From Antedon bifida (lineage: Eukaryota > Echinodermata > Crinoidea > Comatulida > Antedonidae): 64,000 nt of DNA. The notes under the pieces are model-generated. The model did no database searches. It saw nothing but the letters and a program-made list of their open reading frames with translations, and had not been told where the DNA came from. Both the position numbers and the translations under genes were made by a program. The number at the start of each line of letters is the position of its first letter. Within the stretch, counting starts at the first letter, position 1. Where the stretch lies: the NCBI GenBank assembly GCA_963402885.1, contig OY727096.1, forward strand, positions 3,410,001 to 3,474,000, given 5' to 3'. Positions 1 to 12,257 of the stretch are shown here, one piece after another.

Positions 1-1265
1 TGACGTTATCAAACTAAACTTTAAGATGACAATTTCGAAAGATAATTAATTGAGCAAAAAAATATAAGATTTGGAAAAAAATTTGGCACGTAGAAGCGCT
101 GTGCGCGCTCTTTGAATTGTGTATAACTTTGACGAAAAATATGAAAAAACTACTTTTTCACTTCAACTGGCCATAAGTTAACGTCACAACATCCGATAGG
201 CTTAATTTTTATATGAATTAATATCTACATTTCATCAGCTTTCATAATAAATTATAATCATCAAGGTAACCTTCAATTTTGAAGAGCTGTAAGATATTCA
301 AATTTACTGCGAAGGTGAAATTACACGGCCTACGTTATTCAAGTTTTTACGCGTGATGACGTCATTAAAATGAAGATAGTGTCAACTCATGATAAAGATA
401 ATTAATTAAGCAAGCACATACTGAAAGTTGTGCGAAATTCGAGCACACATAACCAAGATGCGCTCTGTTGAATGTGATAATCTACACAAAAAGATAACAA
501 ATCCTAATTTTTAAATTCAAGTGGCCATTTGATGACGTCAAAACATTTTGTACGTAAAATGTGTACATGAATTCATATCTACAACTCAATGGCTTCCAGA
601 ATAAGTTAAAAAAATCGGGGGTCATCTTGCATTCTGAAGAATTATTTTCATTTTAAAAAAGACCTATTTTTCACCATTTTCAGAACTTTTGTAAAATAAA
701 TGTGCGCATTTTGTCATTTTTAACGTGCTCGTATAGCGTTATTTTAAGTCGGAACTGACTCAAATTTGGTGAATGTACTAAGGATGGTGAGTAGAATGAG
801 ATTTGTAAAAAAAATTCATATTTTTTACGCTTTTTAAGTATCGCGCGCGCAAAAACGCATTTTTGCGCAGTAATTTTTTGAAACACGCAAATGGCCTAAT
901 TCATGCTCTAAATTGATCAAAACTTAATTTTGAGCGTTTTAAATTTTTAACGCGCGATATCACGCGCATGAACCTACGTGCGCGTGCGTTTTTATTTGCT
1001 AATATTTTTACCCTTGATCTGAAGTTTACGTGTAGTGAATTTCATTAATATGTGATAATGAATTATGGAGATATGATTGATAATGTGATTTCGCAAAATG
1101 GCGTATAAATGTCGTCACGGATGAGTGATCACGCTGGAAAGCTTATTAGGATTAAGTTGTATTATTTGAAAGATATTCTGAAATTTTTGTAATCATTGAC
1201 ATTAAACTTTTTGAGATAATTGTTACACAAAATAGTGTACAGAAACAATAAAAAGAAAAAAAATA
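1..1265. repeat. Long direct repeat, copy 1 (truncated by window edge)
   Basis: Nearly collinear with 1542-2800 over its whole length, at clearly over 90% identity by eye. It contains CpG-rich patches (gcgcgcgc), repeated tgacgtca palindromes and an A-rich end (aataaaaagaaaaaaaataa). No convincing protein is encoded. Internally it is made of degenerate ~370 nt subunits: 24-345 resembles 373-690. Class unknown. Confidence 0.85.
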
Positions 1266-1541
1266 ATAAAAAAAAAAATAATAACTAGAATTTAATTCGT
1301 CACTTTGACGAATTATAGGTGATCATTTTTATAATTTTACTGAAATAAATTTTTTTTAAACATGCACGTACGTTAACATACGATCGGAAAATGTTGATGT
1401 ATGCCATCCTATTATACGCTTATAGTGCTGAGTTGTGCCTATATGCCATATACAATATGTACAGTATATACTGTATATCTATATACAGTGTAGCATAGGT
1501 GAAATTACGGGACACACATCATGTTCTAATTTTTTCGAATG

Positions 1542-2800
1542 ATGGCGTTATCAAACAAAACTTTAAGATGACAATTTCGAAAGATAATTAATTGAGCAAA
1601 AAAATATAGGATTTGGAAAAAAATTTGGCACGTAGAAGCGCTGTGCGCGCTCTTTGAAATGTGTATTACTTTGACGAAAAATATGAAAAAACTACTTTTT
1701 CACTTCAACTGGCCATATGTTAACGTCACAACATCCGATAGGCTTGATTTTTATATGAATTCATATCTACATTTCATCAGCTTTCATAACAAATTATAAT
1801 CATCAAGGTAACCTTCAATTCTGAAGAGCTGTAAGATATTCAAATTTACTGCGAAGGTGAAATTACACGGCCTACGTTATTCAAGTTTTTACGCATGATG
1901 ACGTCATCAAAAAGAAAATAGTGTCAACTCATGATAAAGATAATTAATTAAGCAAGCACATACTGAAATTTGTGCGAAATTCGAGCACACATAAACAAGA
2001 TGCGCTCTGTTGAATGTGATATTCTACACAAAAAGATAAAAAATCCTAATTTTTAAATTCAAGTGGCCATTTGATGACGTCAAAACATTGTGTACGTAAA
2101 ATGTGTACATGAATTCATATCTACAACTTAATGGCTTCCAGAATAAGTTAAAAAAATTGGGGGTCATCTTGCATTCTAAAGAATTATTTTCATTTTAAAA
2201 ATGCATTATTTTTCACCATTTTCAGCACTTTGATGCAATTAATGTGCGCATTTTGTCATTTTTATCCTGCTGGTATAGCGTTATTTTAAGTCGGAACTCA
2301 CTCAAATTTGGTGAATGTACTAAAGATGGTGAGTAGAATGAGATTTGTAAAAAAAATTCGCATTTTTTACGCTTTTTAAGTATTGCGCGCGCAAAATATT
2401 TTTTTTGCGCAGTAATTTTTTGAAACACGCAAATGGCCTGATTCATGCTCTAAATTGATCAAAACTTAATTTTGAGCTTTTTAAATTTTTAACGCGCGAT
2501 TTCACGCGCATGACCTTGAAACGCGCAAGTTTTTATTTTCTAATATTTTTACCTTGACCTGAAGTTTACTTGTAGTGAATTTCATTAATATGTGATAATG
2601 AATAGTAAAGATATGATTGATATTGTGATTTCACAAAATGGCGTATAAATGACGTCACGGATGAGTGATCACGCTGAAAAGCTTATTATGTCTAAGTTAA
2701 AGTATTTGAAAGACATTGTGTAATTTTTGTGATCATTGCCATTCAACTTTTTGAGATATTTGTTACACAAAAAGTGTACAGAAAGAATAAAAAAAAAAAA
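1542..2800. repeat. Long direct repeat, copy 2
   Basis: Second copy of the unit at 1-1265, in the same orientation, about 1.54 kb later, ending in a long A run (about 2790-2808). The 276 bases between copies (1266-1541) carry an isolated aggtgatcat word, also found in the hairpins at 2831-2917, and a tatatactgtatat palindromic stretch. Confidence 0.85.
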
Positions 2801-2808
2801 AAAAAAAA

Positions 2809-2917
2809 TAAAGATTTCATACAATAACAATAGGTGATCATTTTATTCTAAATGATCACCTAATAAAGATTTTATACAATAACAATAGGTGATCATTTTA
2901 TTCTAAATGATCACCTA
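2809..2917. repeat. Two tandem 55-bp units, each with a perfect 13-bp-arm hairpin
   Basis: TAGGTGATCATTT and AAATGATCACCTA are separated by six bases at 2831-2862 and again at 2886-2917, with near-identical flanks (taaagatt-tatacaataac). The hairpins directly follow the A-rich end of long repeat copy 2. Confidence 0.9.
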
Positions 2918-3723
2918 AAAAGGTTAATTCTAGATATGATCTGTCTCAAGTAGATTTCAGGACAGTGATAACACACAAAAGCAAAGCTGATAAATGTGAA
3001 TTTCTTTACTGTTGATTCAATGTAAATATAAACGCATAAACTATAGTACATTTGCAAACATTTACTAATCAATTGAGTCAATAAAGACAAGCTGGATTTT
3101 GATTGCTGCAAATAACCTACAAAAAATATACATACATGTTTCAATGGTGATTATATAGTGTAGAAAAACAACTTTCTGGGGCAGTATTATTGTATAGAAT
3201 GTACCTATCTATCGACAATGATAATTGACAATCTACAATCTACTTTGTATACTTCAATTTTCCAATTTCTGGATATGCTTGTATACATACAGTTTAACCT
3301 TCTTTCCTCACTACAATGTTTGTCAGTAGACAAAACATACTTTGTTTGAACAACTAGTAAATCAGGATTGTCCAAAGGCCAACGTACTATGACAACAGCG
3401 ATAACATTTGTAACTATTTGGAACATTGGTATATATGTACTGCACTTTACACGTTATCTTCATAATGTTGTCCATGTCTTACTTTGTTTTGTATCTCTTA
3501 ATTGACATTGCATCTTTCAGAATTTGAGTGGCATAAAAACCACCATTGTGGTTGTATAGGTAGAATGCAAGAAGAAAGAATTCCGCCATATACAGTATTT
3601 TTTTTCTGTGTAATCATAGAGCACCGTTGCACTATTATAGTACTGTATAATGCAATTTTGAAGTTTTGACCAGAAGAAGGTGCAGTATCCTGTTTATCTT
3701 TATAAATTATAGACTGTACATTA

Positions 3724-3920
3724 TATACAGTTGACTTTCCCAATACCAGATTCTCTGAAAGCTGGAAACTCTCCTACTGTAAAACAAGACTTTCTTGAAG
3801 TCCAAAGATTCCAAACTCATTTTACTATTATTATTAACACATTCCCAATACCAGACTTTCCAGAAAACCAGACATGTTAGCCCAAAGGTGTCCAGTATTT
3901 TGGGAGAGAGTTGACTGTAT
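3724..3920. mobile_element. Family C inverted-repeat element (MITE-like)
   Basis: Starts atacagttgactttcccaat and ends gggagagagttgactgtat, forming terminal inverted repeats. Inner segments repeat the same words (cccaataccaga, ccagac). Related copies lie at 22925-23107, 60281-60422 and 60510-60652, with a diverged one near 48213-48380. Confidence 0.7.
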
Positions 3921-5099
3921 TTGTTTTTTTGATACAAAATGAGTTTGAGAGTTTCCTGGCTGCTTGTTAAAAAATTAGTTTTATTTGTTATAATGCCTGA
4001 ATGAGGGATATACAATTTTAACTGAAAGTAAAGATTGCACCAGGGAAGAACTTCCTGATTGGACTTATTTTCCCAGAGTTTTGCTTTCAACATAAATATT
4101 TATAATTTGTTTGTACAAGGCAGTATGAAACAAAGAACTTGTCATAATCTTGGTTACAGGTTCTTACTGCTGCTACTATAAAGTACTAAATTGTTCATGT
4201 TTACATCTACAACTCATTGTATCAGAAAGTCTTTATTCTAGTACAAACAATCATTATTTGTTTTCTTTAAGTCGTATTGTTCTTTTCAAGGCAGCCTATT
4301 ATTCTTATTGTGCTTGCACAATTTTAAGGTCTTTGTTCTCTAGTCATATGAAAACATCATGATGGCTACAGTATAAAGATGAAAAGATTATGAAAATTAA
4401 AGAATAAGTGAATTTATAATGTTTGATGAACAGTTTTCATAAAACAGTTTCCTAAAGACTTTCCAACGCTCCTGACAATGGCGGGAGTCTCCCTATATTT
4501 TGTTTCATCTCTTGCTCTTTCGCTAAAATACAATTTCTCGCAATTTTTTGGATAAACATAATTTTAATTTTTAGGAGATTAGATGTTTAGTATAGAGATT
4601 CATGCATTGATTAATAAGGGAAATATTTCATTGGTACCAAACTAAAGTGAAATTCATTTTATACAATCCATACCAGATTTCAACGTAAAAGCTGATTTTC
4701 GTATGCCATATCAAACAAGGGTCACAATGGACTACCAGTCTGAGATACCAATGTTATACATACAATAGAGCAGGTATTAATCAATATGATTATACAGTAG
4801 TTTTGAAGTACAATTGTGTACCATGTACTGTGCAGTACTATAATTACTAATGTTGGGGGTAGTTTGCTGTGATGCATTATATAAACAATAAAGTTGATAA
4901 GAAATGAACTGGGACAGTAAAATGTGAAATTTGTGGTTAAACATGACAAATGAGTTATCTTTTTTCTTTATGGTGGTAGGGACTGGGATGATAAGATGAG
5001 TTCATAGGGATTTCAGTTGTTGAAAGTTCAAAGTCATAAAGTCATATTAATGTCATTTGAATAATCTGGTTTTGAAATGTGTGCGAATAAACCTATGTT

Positions 5100-5330
5100 T
5101 CGCAGCCTAACTGGGCTAAATTGCACCCAGGGGTGGAAAATATACGCAACAATATTCATGCAGTACAGCTGCCATTAAATGGCGCTCATACATTTGTCCA
5201 TGGCGAAATGGCTGAGATGATCCAGCTCACCAAGGTGATCCCCAACTTTTCCGAAAGATGCACTGTTTTGTTTAAAGTGCACACAAGCTACATGTGTACA
5301 CTGGACCTCCAGCTTTAGGTTCTGAGAAGA
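5100..5330 (+). repeat. Family D SINE-like fragment
   Basis: Shares ordered words with 7965-8225: gcctaactgggctaaattgc, caccaaggtgatcccc, tccgaaagatgcactg and aaagtgcacac. A short open frame here simply follows the repeat. Confidence 0.65.
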
Positions 5331-7964
5331 ATTGGACTATTATTGAAGTAGCCTCTAAGCTGTGTCGATTGTTTGACTATGATTTGCAGCCTCCTCTTGG
5401 CTACTCAACTTGTTTGCTATCTGGTTTGGAGAAGCTAACTATAGTTTAAAGTATTGCGGGCACTGATATTAGAGAACCTATACAGAATGATAGACAATGT
5501 ATAATTAAATGCCTACAACCACCATAGCCATTATACTAGAATATGAACTGGCAAGTCAGGATTTAAATAGTTAAATCCATATAATAGGGTAATTCTCCTC
5601 TAGTTATAACAGTTTTACATATTAAATCACTTTAAAGATCATTATACGGTCCACAAATTAACAGTGTCATTTTTCACACTTCATAGTATTAATAATAGCA
5701 ATTTATATCCCTTAGCTCAAAGAGAAAGATGGTGATGTCTCTGTGGTATAGCAAATGTCATTTAACAGTCATGGAAGTGAACAATCAATTCAATGCTCTG
5801 TTTCTGTCCATTTTATTCAGTTTGCTATATAAAAAAACTGGTAAACAGTAATTTAAATTTAATGTACTTTACAGTATACTATACCAACATTTTATGCCTC
5901 CAAGAAGTCTTAACATAGTACAGTACTTTCAATGAAAAATACTGATAAATGGCAAAATCCTAGCCTGTCAATTAAGCAGATTCAAATTAATTATTTAAAG
6001 CACTGGTGACAAAATCTAAAATGCTCTTTAGGGAGAACACATTAAACTATAAAGCCACGCTGTATATCATACCCTAAGTGATTGATTTAGCCACGAGAAA
6101 CGTGTCCCTTCTTAACAAGATCACAACAAGATTTAATGGCTCAAAAGACAATTTCAGATAATCATGAGATCAAAGAGCCTAGATTCATCTTGGACAAAGA
6201 CATTTGAATGATGTAAGAATCAAGAACCATGTCATTTTCCTCTACCAAATAAGGACAAAGACATGATAAGAATTTTACATTAAACCGCTCTTTGAAAATA
6301 AAAGTTTAACTTCTTTGATAGAATATGCTTTATTAAGTAGCAAATGCTTATGAAAATTAAATGTCAAAACCTGTGTTGAGGTTAAAAGATTGTTTAGAAA
6401 AACTTTTTGGTACAAAAAATACTGGTGGCTTACTAATACTGTGTACTAACACATGTACAGTATTTAGTTCATCACAACTTAAATCAAAATCAGTATGACA
6501 AAACATCTCTAATAAAATGAATCATTCTCTATTATCTCTAACTAAATATCTTGCTGGCTGTTCACCTTTTGTCACAATTTTAATTTGTTTATTTAAGTTG
6601 TTCTAGCCTAATTGAATCTCTTAAACAACCAACATACTATCTATAAATGATAACATAATTAGATGTGCCAATTATCGTCATACAGGTAAATTGCTGTTGG
6701 CAGGTTAACATACTTATTTCTTCTGAGATTTAATTACACTTGTGTATTCTTAGTATCTGAAACTTATTTCTTCTGCAAATTAATTACACTAATTTTTTTT
6801 ATTTTTTATTTTTAGTATCTGAAACATGTTTTAATTAAAAAATAATTTTAAAATATTAAAAATTAATTTAGTAAACCTGAATAATTTGAATCACAGTATT
6901 AAAAATTGCTCAGTTTTATATGGTAAATATTATAAAGTAATAAATGGTTTAATATAAAATAGAACAATAACAAATTATTTTGTTGTTGGTTGTACCAATG
7001 AAATAATGTATAATAATAATTGTAATTCATAAAGATTTAAAGTTTTGTAGTGTAATGTAGTATAAGTACTGTATGTAAAATAGAAGTGATATTATAAAAT
7101 GGAATCATGGTATGGTTCACTATTGCCTGGTTAGATTTACTAACTGTCGAGTTACAATGAAAGGAAGGGGGTTGGGGAGGGGGAGATTTAACTGCATACC
7201 ACAATAATGATTGTAATACATTGCATGCAACACAAACTTCTTATGACTCAATTGAAAACTTTGCAGTTAGTAAATATGGTACTGAAGAATTTGAAGAGCA
7301 TCAAGAACATATAAAACAACTGCCTGTGACTCAAAGCCATCTCTGTTGGAGAGTTGGAAGCATTTCAATGCCTACATGTTGCGGGCTAGGTGGTGTTGCT
7401 GAAATGCTACACTCATTGACCTGAATCCTTAGGCCACTATATCATGTTTTGAAAATCATGTTACACCATATGTTATGGGTAATAATAGTAAAAATATAGT
7501 ATGCCTAAAATAGGACAATGTTAAATTATAAAGAATTACACATTTTTAACATCATTTGCTTTGAGAAATCGGGTGTGGTTCTGGAAGAGGAAGTTTTAAA
7601 ACATTTAAAAATGTTTAATTTATTTAATAAATTCCAAATTCTTTTATTTATGATCTGTTATTGTGGTTAAAAGTTTGATGCATGTAATTGGCATGCTAAC
7701 TATTTTTCGACACAGGTGAAGTTCTTAAGGATTTAAGAAGTTTATCCAAACAGTTCAAGAACTAGTCTACAAGGATTTCACTGGAAAGTATTATAACTTC
7801 AGTTCAGATCCTTTGTTTCCATTACAAATCCAAATAAGTAAAGAGATTTACTACTGGAGTCTTGGTATATGTACTGAAGTAATACTCATTTTTTTTAGTG
7901 TACGACTCAACTGCAGCTTGAATTGAAAATGGACTAACATGTACAAATGTAAATAACCTACGAC

Positions 7965-8225
7965 TTGCAGCCTACTGGGCTGAATTGCACATAGGTGTGG
8001 ATGACAAACTACACAGTTTTCATCTCCACTAAGGGGGCTGTTCGTCTGTCCACAACGACAGGGGCTTCATGGACCAGTTCACCGGGGTAACCCCTACTCT
8101 TCCGAAAGATGTACTGGGTTCTTTAAAGTGCACACGGGCCAGTGAATCGACATACAGTAGTAGTACTGTAAAACCTGGAAGATTGCATCTGTTCTGTCTT
8201 CTCAATAAACACAAAATGCTATGAA
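7965..8225 (+). repeat. Family D SINE-like fragment, fuller copy
   Basis: Contains gcagcctactgggctgaatt, caccggggtaacccctac, tccgaaagatgtactggg and aaagtgcacacggg. The same family in the opposite orientation is at 32476-32600 and 37765-38115. The GC content is well above the flanks. Confidence 0.7.
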
Positions 8226-8413
8226 CTCTAGGTAAATGTTCTTTGAGAGTTACAGCTGTATATCAGATGAGAAATAAATTGGCAACATGAATGATTCATT
8301 TCAGTAATCAGCACTTTAATGACATCGAATCTGACTCTTCTGAATTAAAAACACATTATCAATAACAAATAATAAAACCATTAGTACCATCCTGTTTGAT
8401 TCAGAATACGCCT

Positions 8414-8575
8414 TTAAAGCTCTGTGTCTACACTATCAAACTGTATGTGAAAACAAAATGTTATGTGCCCATATATAGACATGATATGTCATATCACTAC
8501 CATATTTGGGTATATCACCTCCATATTTGGGCACATTTTTTGTTTAACTAGTTTGATAGTGTAGACAGAGCTATA
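8414..8575 (+). mobile_element. Family A hairpin MITE
   Basis: Left end taaagctctgtgtctacact, right end gtttgatagtgtagacagag. The core has two atatcac(t/c)(a/t)ccatatttggg units. It ends in ctata where most copies end ctttA. Confidence 0.9.
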
Positions 8576-9349
8576 CATTATCCAGGTACTGTAAGAAGCA
8601 AGGCACAAAATATATTGTAAAAAATTGCAATATGTTAGCATTATCTTTAGCTATTTCCATTACAAGTGGATAATCAATTGACTGTTAAAATGAATATTGC
8701 CACAAGTAACAAGCAACTTAATAGGTTTATCTAACTAAATAAAGGAACATGTTAGTATAGATATTATGATGTGAAAGAGATGATTAATCAGGCACAAGAA
8801 TCTGAGGTATTACACATCACACTTCGATAAACAATTCCTAGGATTCTACAAATAAATTCAGTATAAAAAATGCTTGCATGTTTCCATCACCCTAGTTGTG
8901 TATGTGTGTACTAATAGTTTATAAAGTAATAGGTTATAAATAGGAAAATGTTATTATATATTATGGGCTTAATTTTAAGTCTTTTCAATCCAATAGCAAT
9001 ACTGTATGAAGTATTATAAGGCCACAATGGAGTCATTGACATTTGGACTACAGTATATTTATTTTTAAAAAATAGGAAAATAGGAAGTTATGGAAATAAT
9101 AAAGGAAGGCATTAAGAAAATAAAGGATTAAACTAAAGTGCATCAGTTCCCGTTAGGGAAATAGAACAACTTAACCACTCAAAAATAGTGTTTATAATAA
9201 AGTTTACCAGTTTATAGTTTATATCTCTTTTTTATTTATTATATTATTCAAAGAAAAATTATAATTATATAACAAACAAAACCATAACGTTGTCAAACAG
9301 AAACTGAAAACAGAAACTGGCAAATTAGCAATGATTAAGAAATCAGTAT

Positions 9350-9655
9350 ACTAAAAAATGCGATGTGCCCATATATGGACATGATGTCCACCTTATTTGG
9401 GCATATCACTACCATATATACGCATATCACTACCATATATACGCATATCACTACCATATATACGCATATCACACTTTTTTTGTCAAACTACTTTGTTCTG
9501 ATTTTCTGATCGTTAACTTTGATGTGTAAGTTGTTATATATATTTTAATCTTATATATTTTTATGCGAGTCTTTGGCATCCTGTAATTGTCAATATCGCT
9601 GTTGGATGTATGTGAAATAAAATAAAATAAAATAAAGTGTAGACAGAGCTCAAAA
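9350..9655 (+). mobile_element. Family A MITE, left end missing and right end split by a retroposon tail
   Basis: The core gatgtgcccatatatggac is followed by a run of 21-bp units (atatcactaccatatatacgc, three near-identical). The right inverted repeat breaks off after tgtcaaactactttg near 9494 and resumes with gtgtagacagagct at 9637. The 142 bases between are foreign. Confidence 0.8.
9495..9636 (+). mobile_element. LINE/retroposon 3' end inserted inside the MITE
   Basis: Contains catcctgtaattgtcaatat and cgctgttggatgtatgtg, then ends in an aaaat repeat. The same words recur at 34710-34765, also followed by A-rich sequence. A 3' tail with short tandem repeats is typical of non-LTR retrotransposons. 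Confidence 0.6.
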
Positions 9656-12110
9656 TTCTCTTACGTGTTGTACTGTACATTACCATACAGTGCATGATAC
9701 AGTTCATAAAACAATTAAAATCAGATCATAAAATATATTAAGGGATGGATGAAGTGTGAATAAATCAGGCCGGCAAACTTGAGATTCATCGATATGATTA
9801 CGGAATGGAATACAATGCTAATTAAACCTATAGAGTGAGTCATGATAATCGATACACACCTTCGGCTACTGTGGGTATGAATTACAGAAATTAGCACATT
9901 TAAGAAGTAGAAGATTATCTTTAACGAATCTTCTCTACAAAGTTCTGACTTGTTCTAGAAAAGCTGCTGATGAAACAGTTTCATTTATTGGCCGTGTTTC
10001 CAAAAAATATGGATTACTGTAGGATAAGAAATTTACTGATACTATTCAACATTAAATATTTTGAGATTCATTATAGCAATTTAAATTTGATTTACCGGTA
10101 ATATATTATAAACAAAAATAACAATTTTGATTTAATTTTATTTTTTAAAAAATAACAATTTCTGATCCACTCCCTAATATCTGGTTACCTATTAAAGGTG
10201 TCAATTTCAGACCTTTATTTCCTCAATAAAATAAACTAAAAATTGTAACTGGAGATTTCCTTCTATCCTACATATTGGAGTCTTCCAAGATATTCCACCA
10301 TTCACAGTTGATTTCTAAAAGAGTTTAGTAATAGTATGCAGTAATTATACAAAGAATCAGAGTGACTAGATATCATCAATAGAATGTGTACTTATTCATA
10401 GGTACACATTAGGTAATAGAAAGTCAACTCTTGAAACACAATGACAAACCTTCTATGTAATTGTTGATTTTAAATGCATTGTCATTTTTCCTGTTTTATT
10501 CAACACCAACAACATGCTCTCCTGTAACTTTTTAATTTTCATTATCATGTTTTGTTTTTTTTGTCAATTTCAATTAATAATATACTTTTCTTTATGTTTA
10601 TTTAGTTATTTATTCTTAAATTATACTGGTAACCTCTTCAGTAAAGAAAACTGTTCTGCCTGAGGGCCAAATTAACAATTATAGAGGTGGATTTAGAGTG
10701 TAGGGGTTTGGAAATTGAAACAGGAGAGAAGAGAGAATTAAAGAAAATTAAAGAGACCTCCATATTATGATCTCCACTACTCTTTACCAGAATTCTGGTG
10801 CAATTGCTAGTCTATTGTTTCCATTCTCGGTATATAAATACACATAAGCATAACCAGTACATTAATTTAATAAATTATTAAATCCAGTAGATCTATGGTG
10901 GAGTCACCACTTATACCATAAACAAATACAGAGAATGACTCCAGCCTGACCGTGCTTTTAATTATTGCTAGATAATTAATTCATAATATAAATACCAGTT
11001 ATGTGAACTTATATTTTAATGAGTTAAATATCAATTAATTCTCTTGTTTACAATTAATCAATTCCCAAACGACTAGACAAGTAGTCTACTCCAGGTAGAA
11101 ATTTGAAGAGAAGCATTTCAAATGAACTGTTCAAGCTGAAGTAACTGTTAAATTTGTCGAATGGCGAGATATTGTTCTCGCCACCATGTAATCGCAAACA
11201 ATCAAATTGTTATGATTGTCGGTTTGATTGTAGGTGTGAAAAGCAAATCAGAAAAGAAAATAATCATACTCGAAACCAAAATAATTCTGCAGAAACGAGT
11301 CTGGTACTTCTATACACAGTACTATGAAAAACATCAGAATTGAATGGTCACATGTACAAGCGGCAAACAGTGGGTGATAAGGCATGCATTGAAAAGGTGT
11401 TAAAATAACCTGCTAACAACTAGCAAATGCAGTGCTCTATAAAATAAATTGTGTTAAAATCATATTTTGATACTGGATTAAATGTGGCAAGATTATTTGG
11501 ATACATACATTTTTAGCACTAAATATGCATTGTTGTATGAAATTCATGACACTGGTTGTCTGGCCACTGAAACAGTAGTACATTTTGATTGATATGATTT
11601 ATAATCATGGAAATAACTTTGAAATAATTCAGATAAATAAACAAATACACTACAGTACTGTAAATTATCAAATTCCTACTAAAACAATTAACATACTTTA
11701 AAAAAAAAAAGAAGATTTATGTCCAAATTGGGCATAAATCTTATAATTGACTGCTGGCAACTAATTGTACTGTACTAATGTTTATTTTGTACACTTTACT
11801 TAATCAAGAAAGACATTTTCAGTGTCTGTCAGTACCCTGTAATTAATGTAAATTGTACATTTTCAAAATACAGTTAGTAATGTATTAATTTCAGTAATTG
11901 ATAATCAAATTATGGTAATTTAATAAACACTAATGGCATAGTATTTATCCATCAGTCCTTTTGTTATTCACAAAGTAAACACACATAGGAATACATGAAT
12001 ATATTTGAATAAATTTAATCAGTGTTGAAAATGTTAAATTAATACATACTGCTTTGATGTCGATCTAGGCAGATGTTATGAAAGGTGGGAAAAAGTTCAA
12101 TGTTCGAACT

Positions 12111-12257
12111 TAAGCTCCGTCTACACTATCAATGTGCCCATGGCATATATAGACATGATGATGTCATATCACTACCATATATTTGGGAATATCACTACCA
12201 TATTTGGGACATCACACTTTTTTGTCAAAACAGTTTGATAGTGTAGACTAAGCTTTA
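12111..12257 (+). mobile_element. Family A hairpin MITE
   Basis: Starts taagctccgtctacactatc and ends gatagtgtagactaagcttta. The left arm has lost the caaactttatgtgacaaaa part, so the hairpin is asymmetric. Two 21-bp core units are present. Confidence 0.88.

Larger units (their letters stand above)
2931..8413. other. Non-coding stretch with repeat fragments
   Basis: No exon found. It contains a family C inverted-repeat element (3724-3920), a family D fragment (5100-5330) and a second family D fragment (7965-8225). The rest is AT-rich unique-looking sequence. Read as the first intron of the integrin gene. Confidence 0.5.
8576..12110. other. Non-coding stretch
   Basis: Apart from the split MITE at 9350-9655 I see no exon, RNA gene or clear repeat here. 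The sequence is AT-rich with scattered tactgtac/tacagtac words. Confidence 0.4.

Noticed and set aside
680..2446. Two similar 68-74 residue minus-strand frames (680-886 and 2222-2446)
   Set aside because: They differ mainly because the long direct repeat is duplicated. Changes do not favour synonymous positions and no domain is recognisable.
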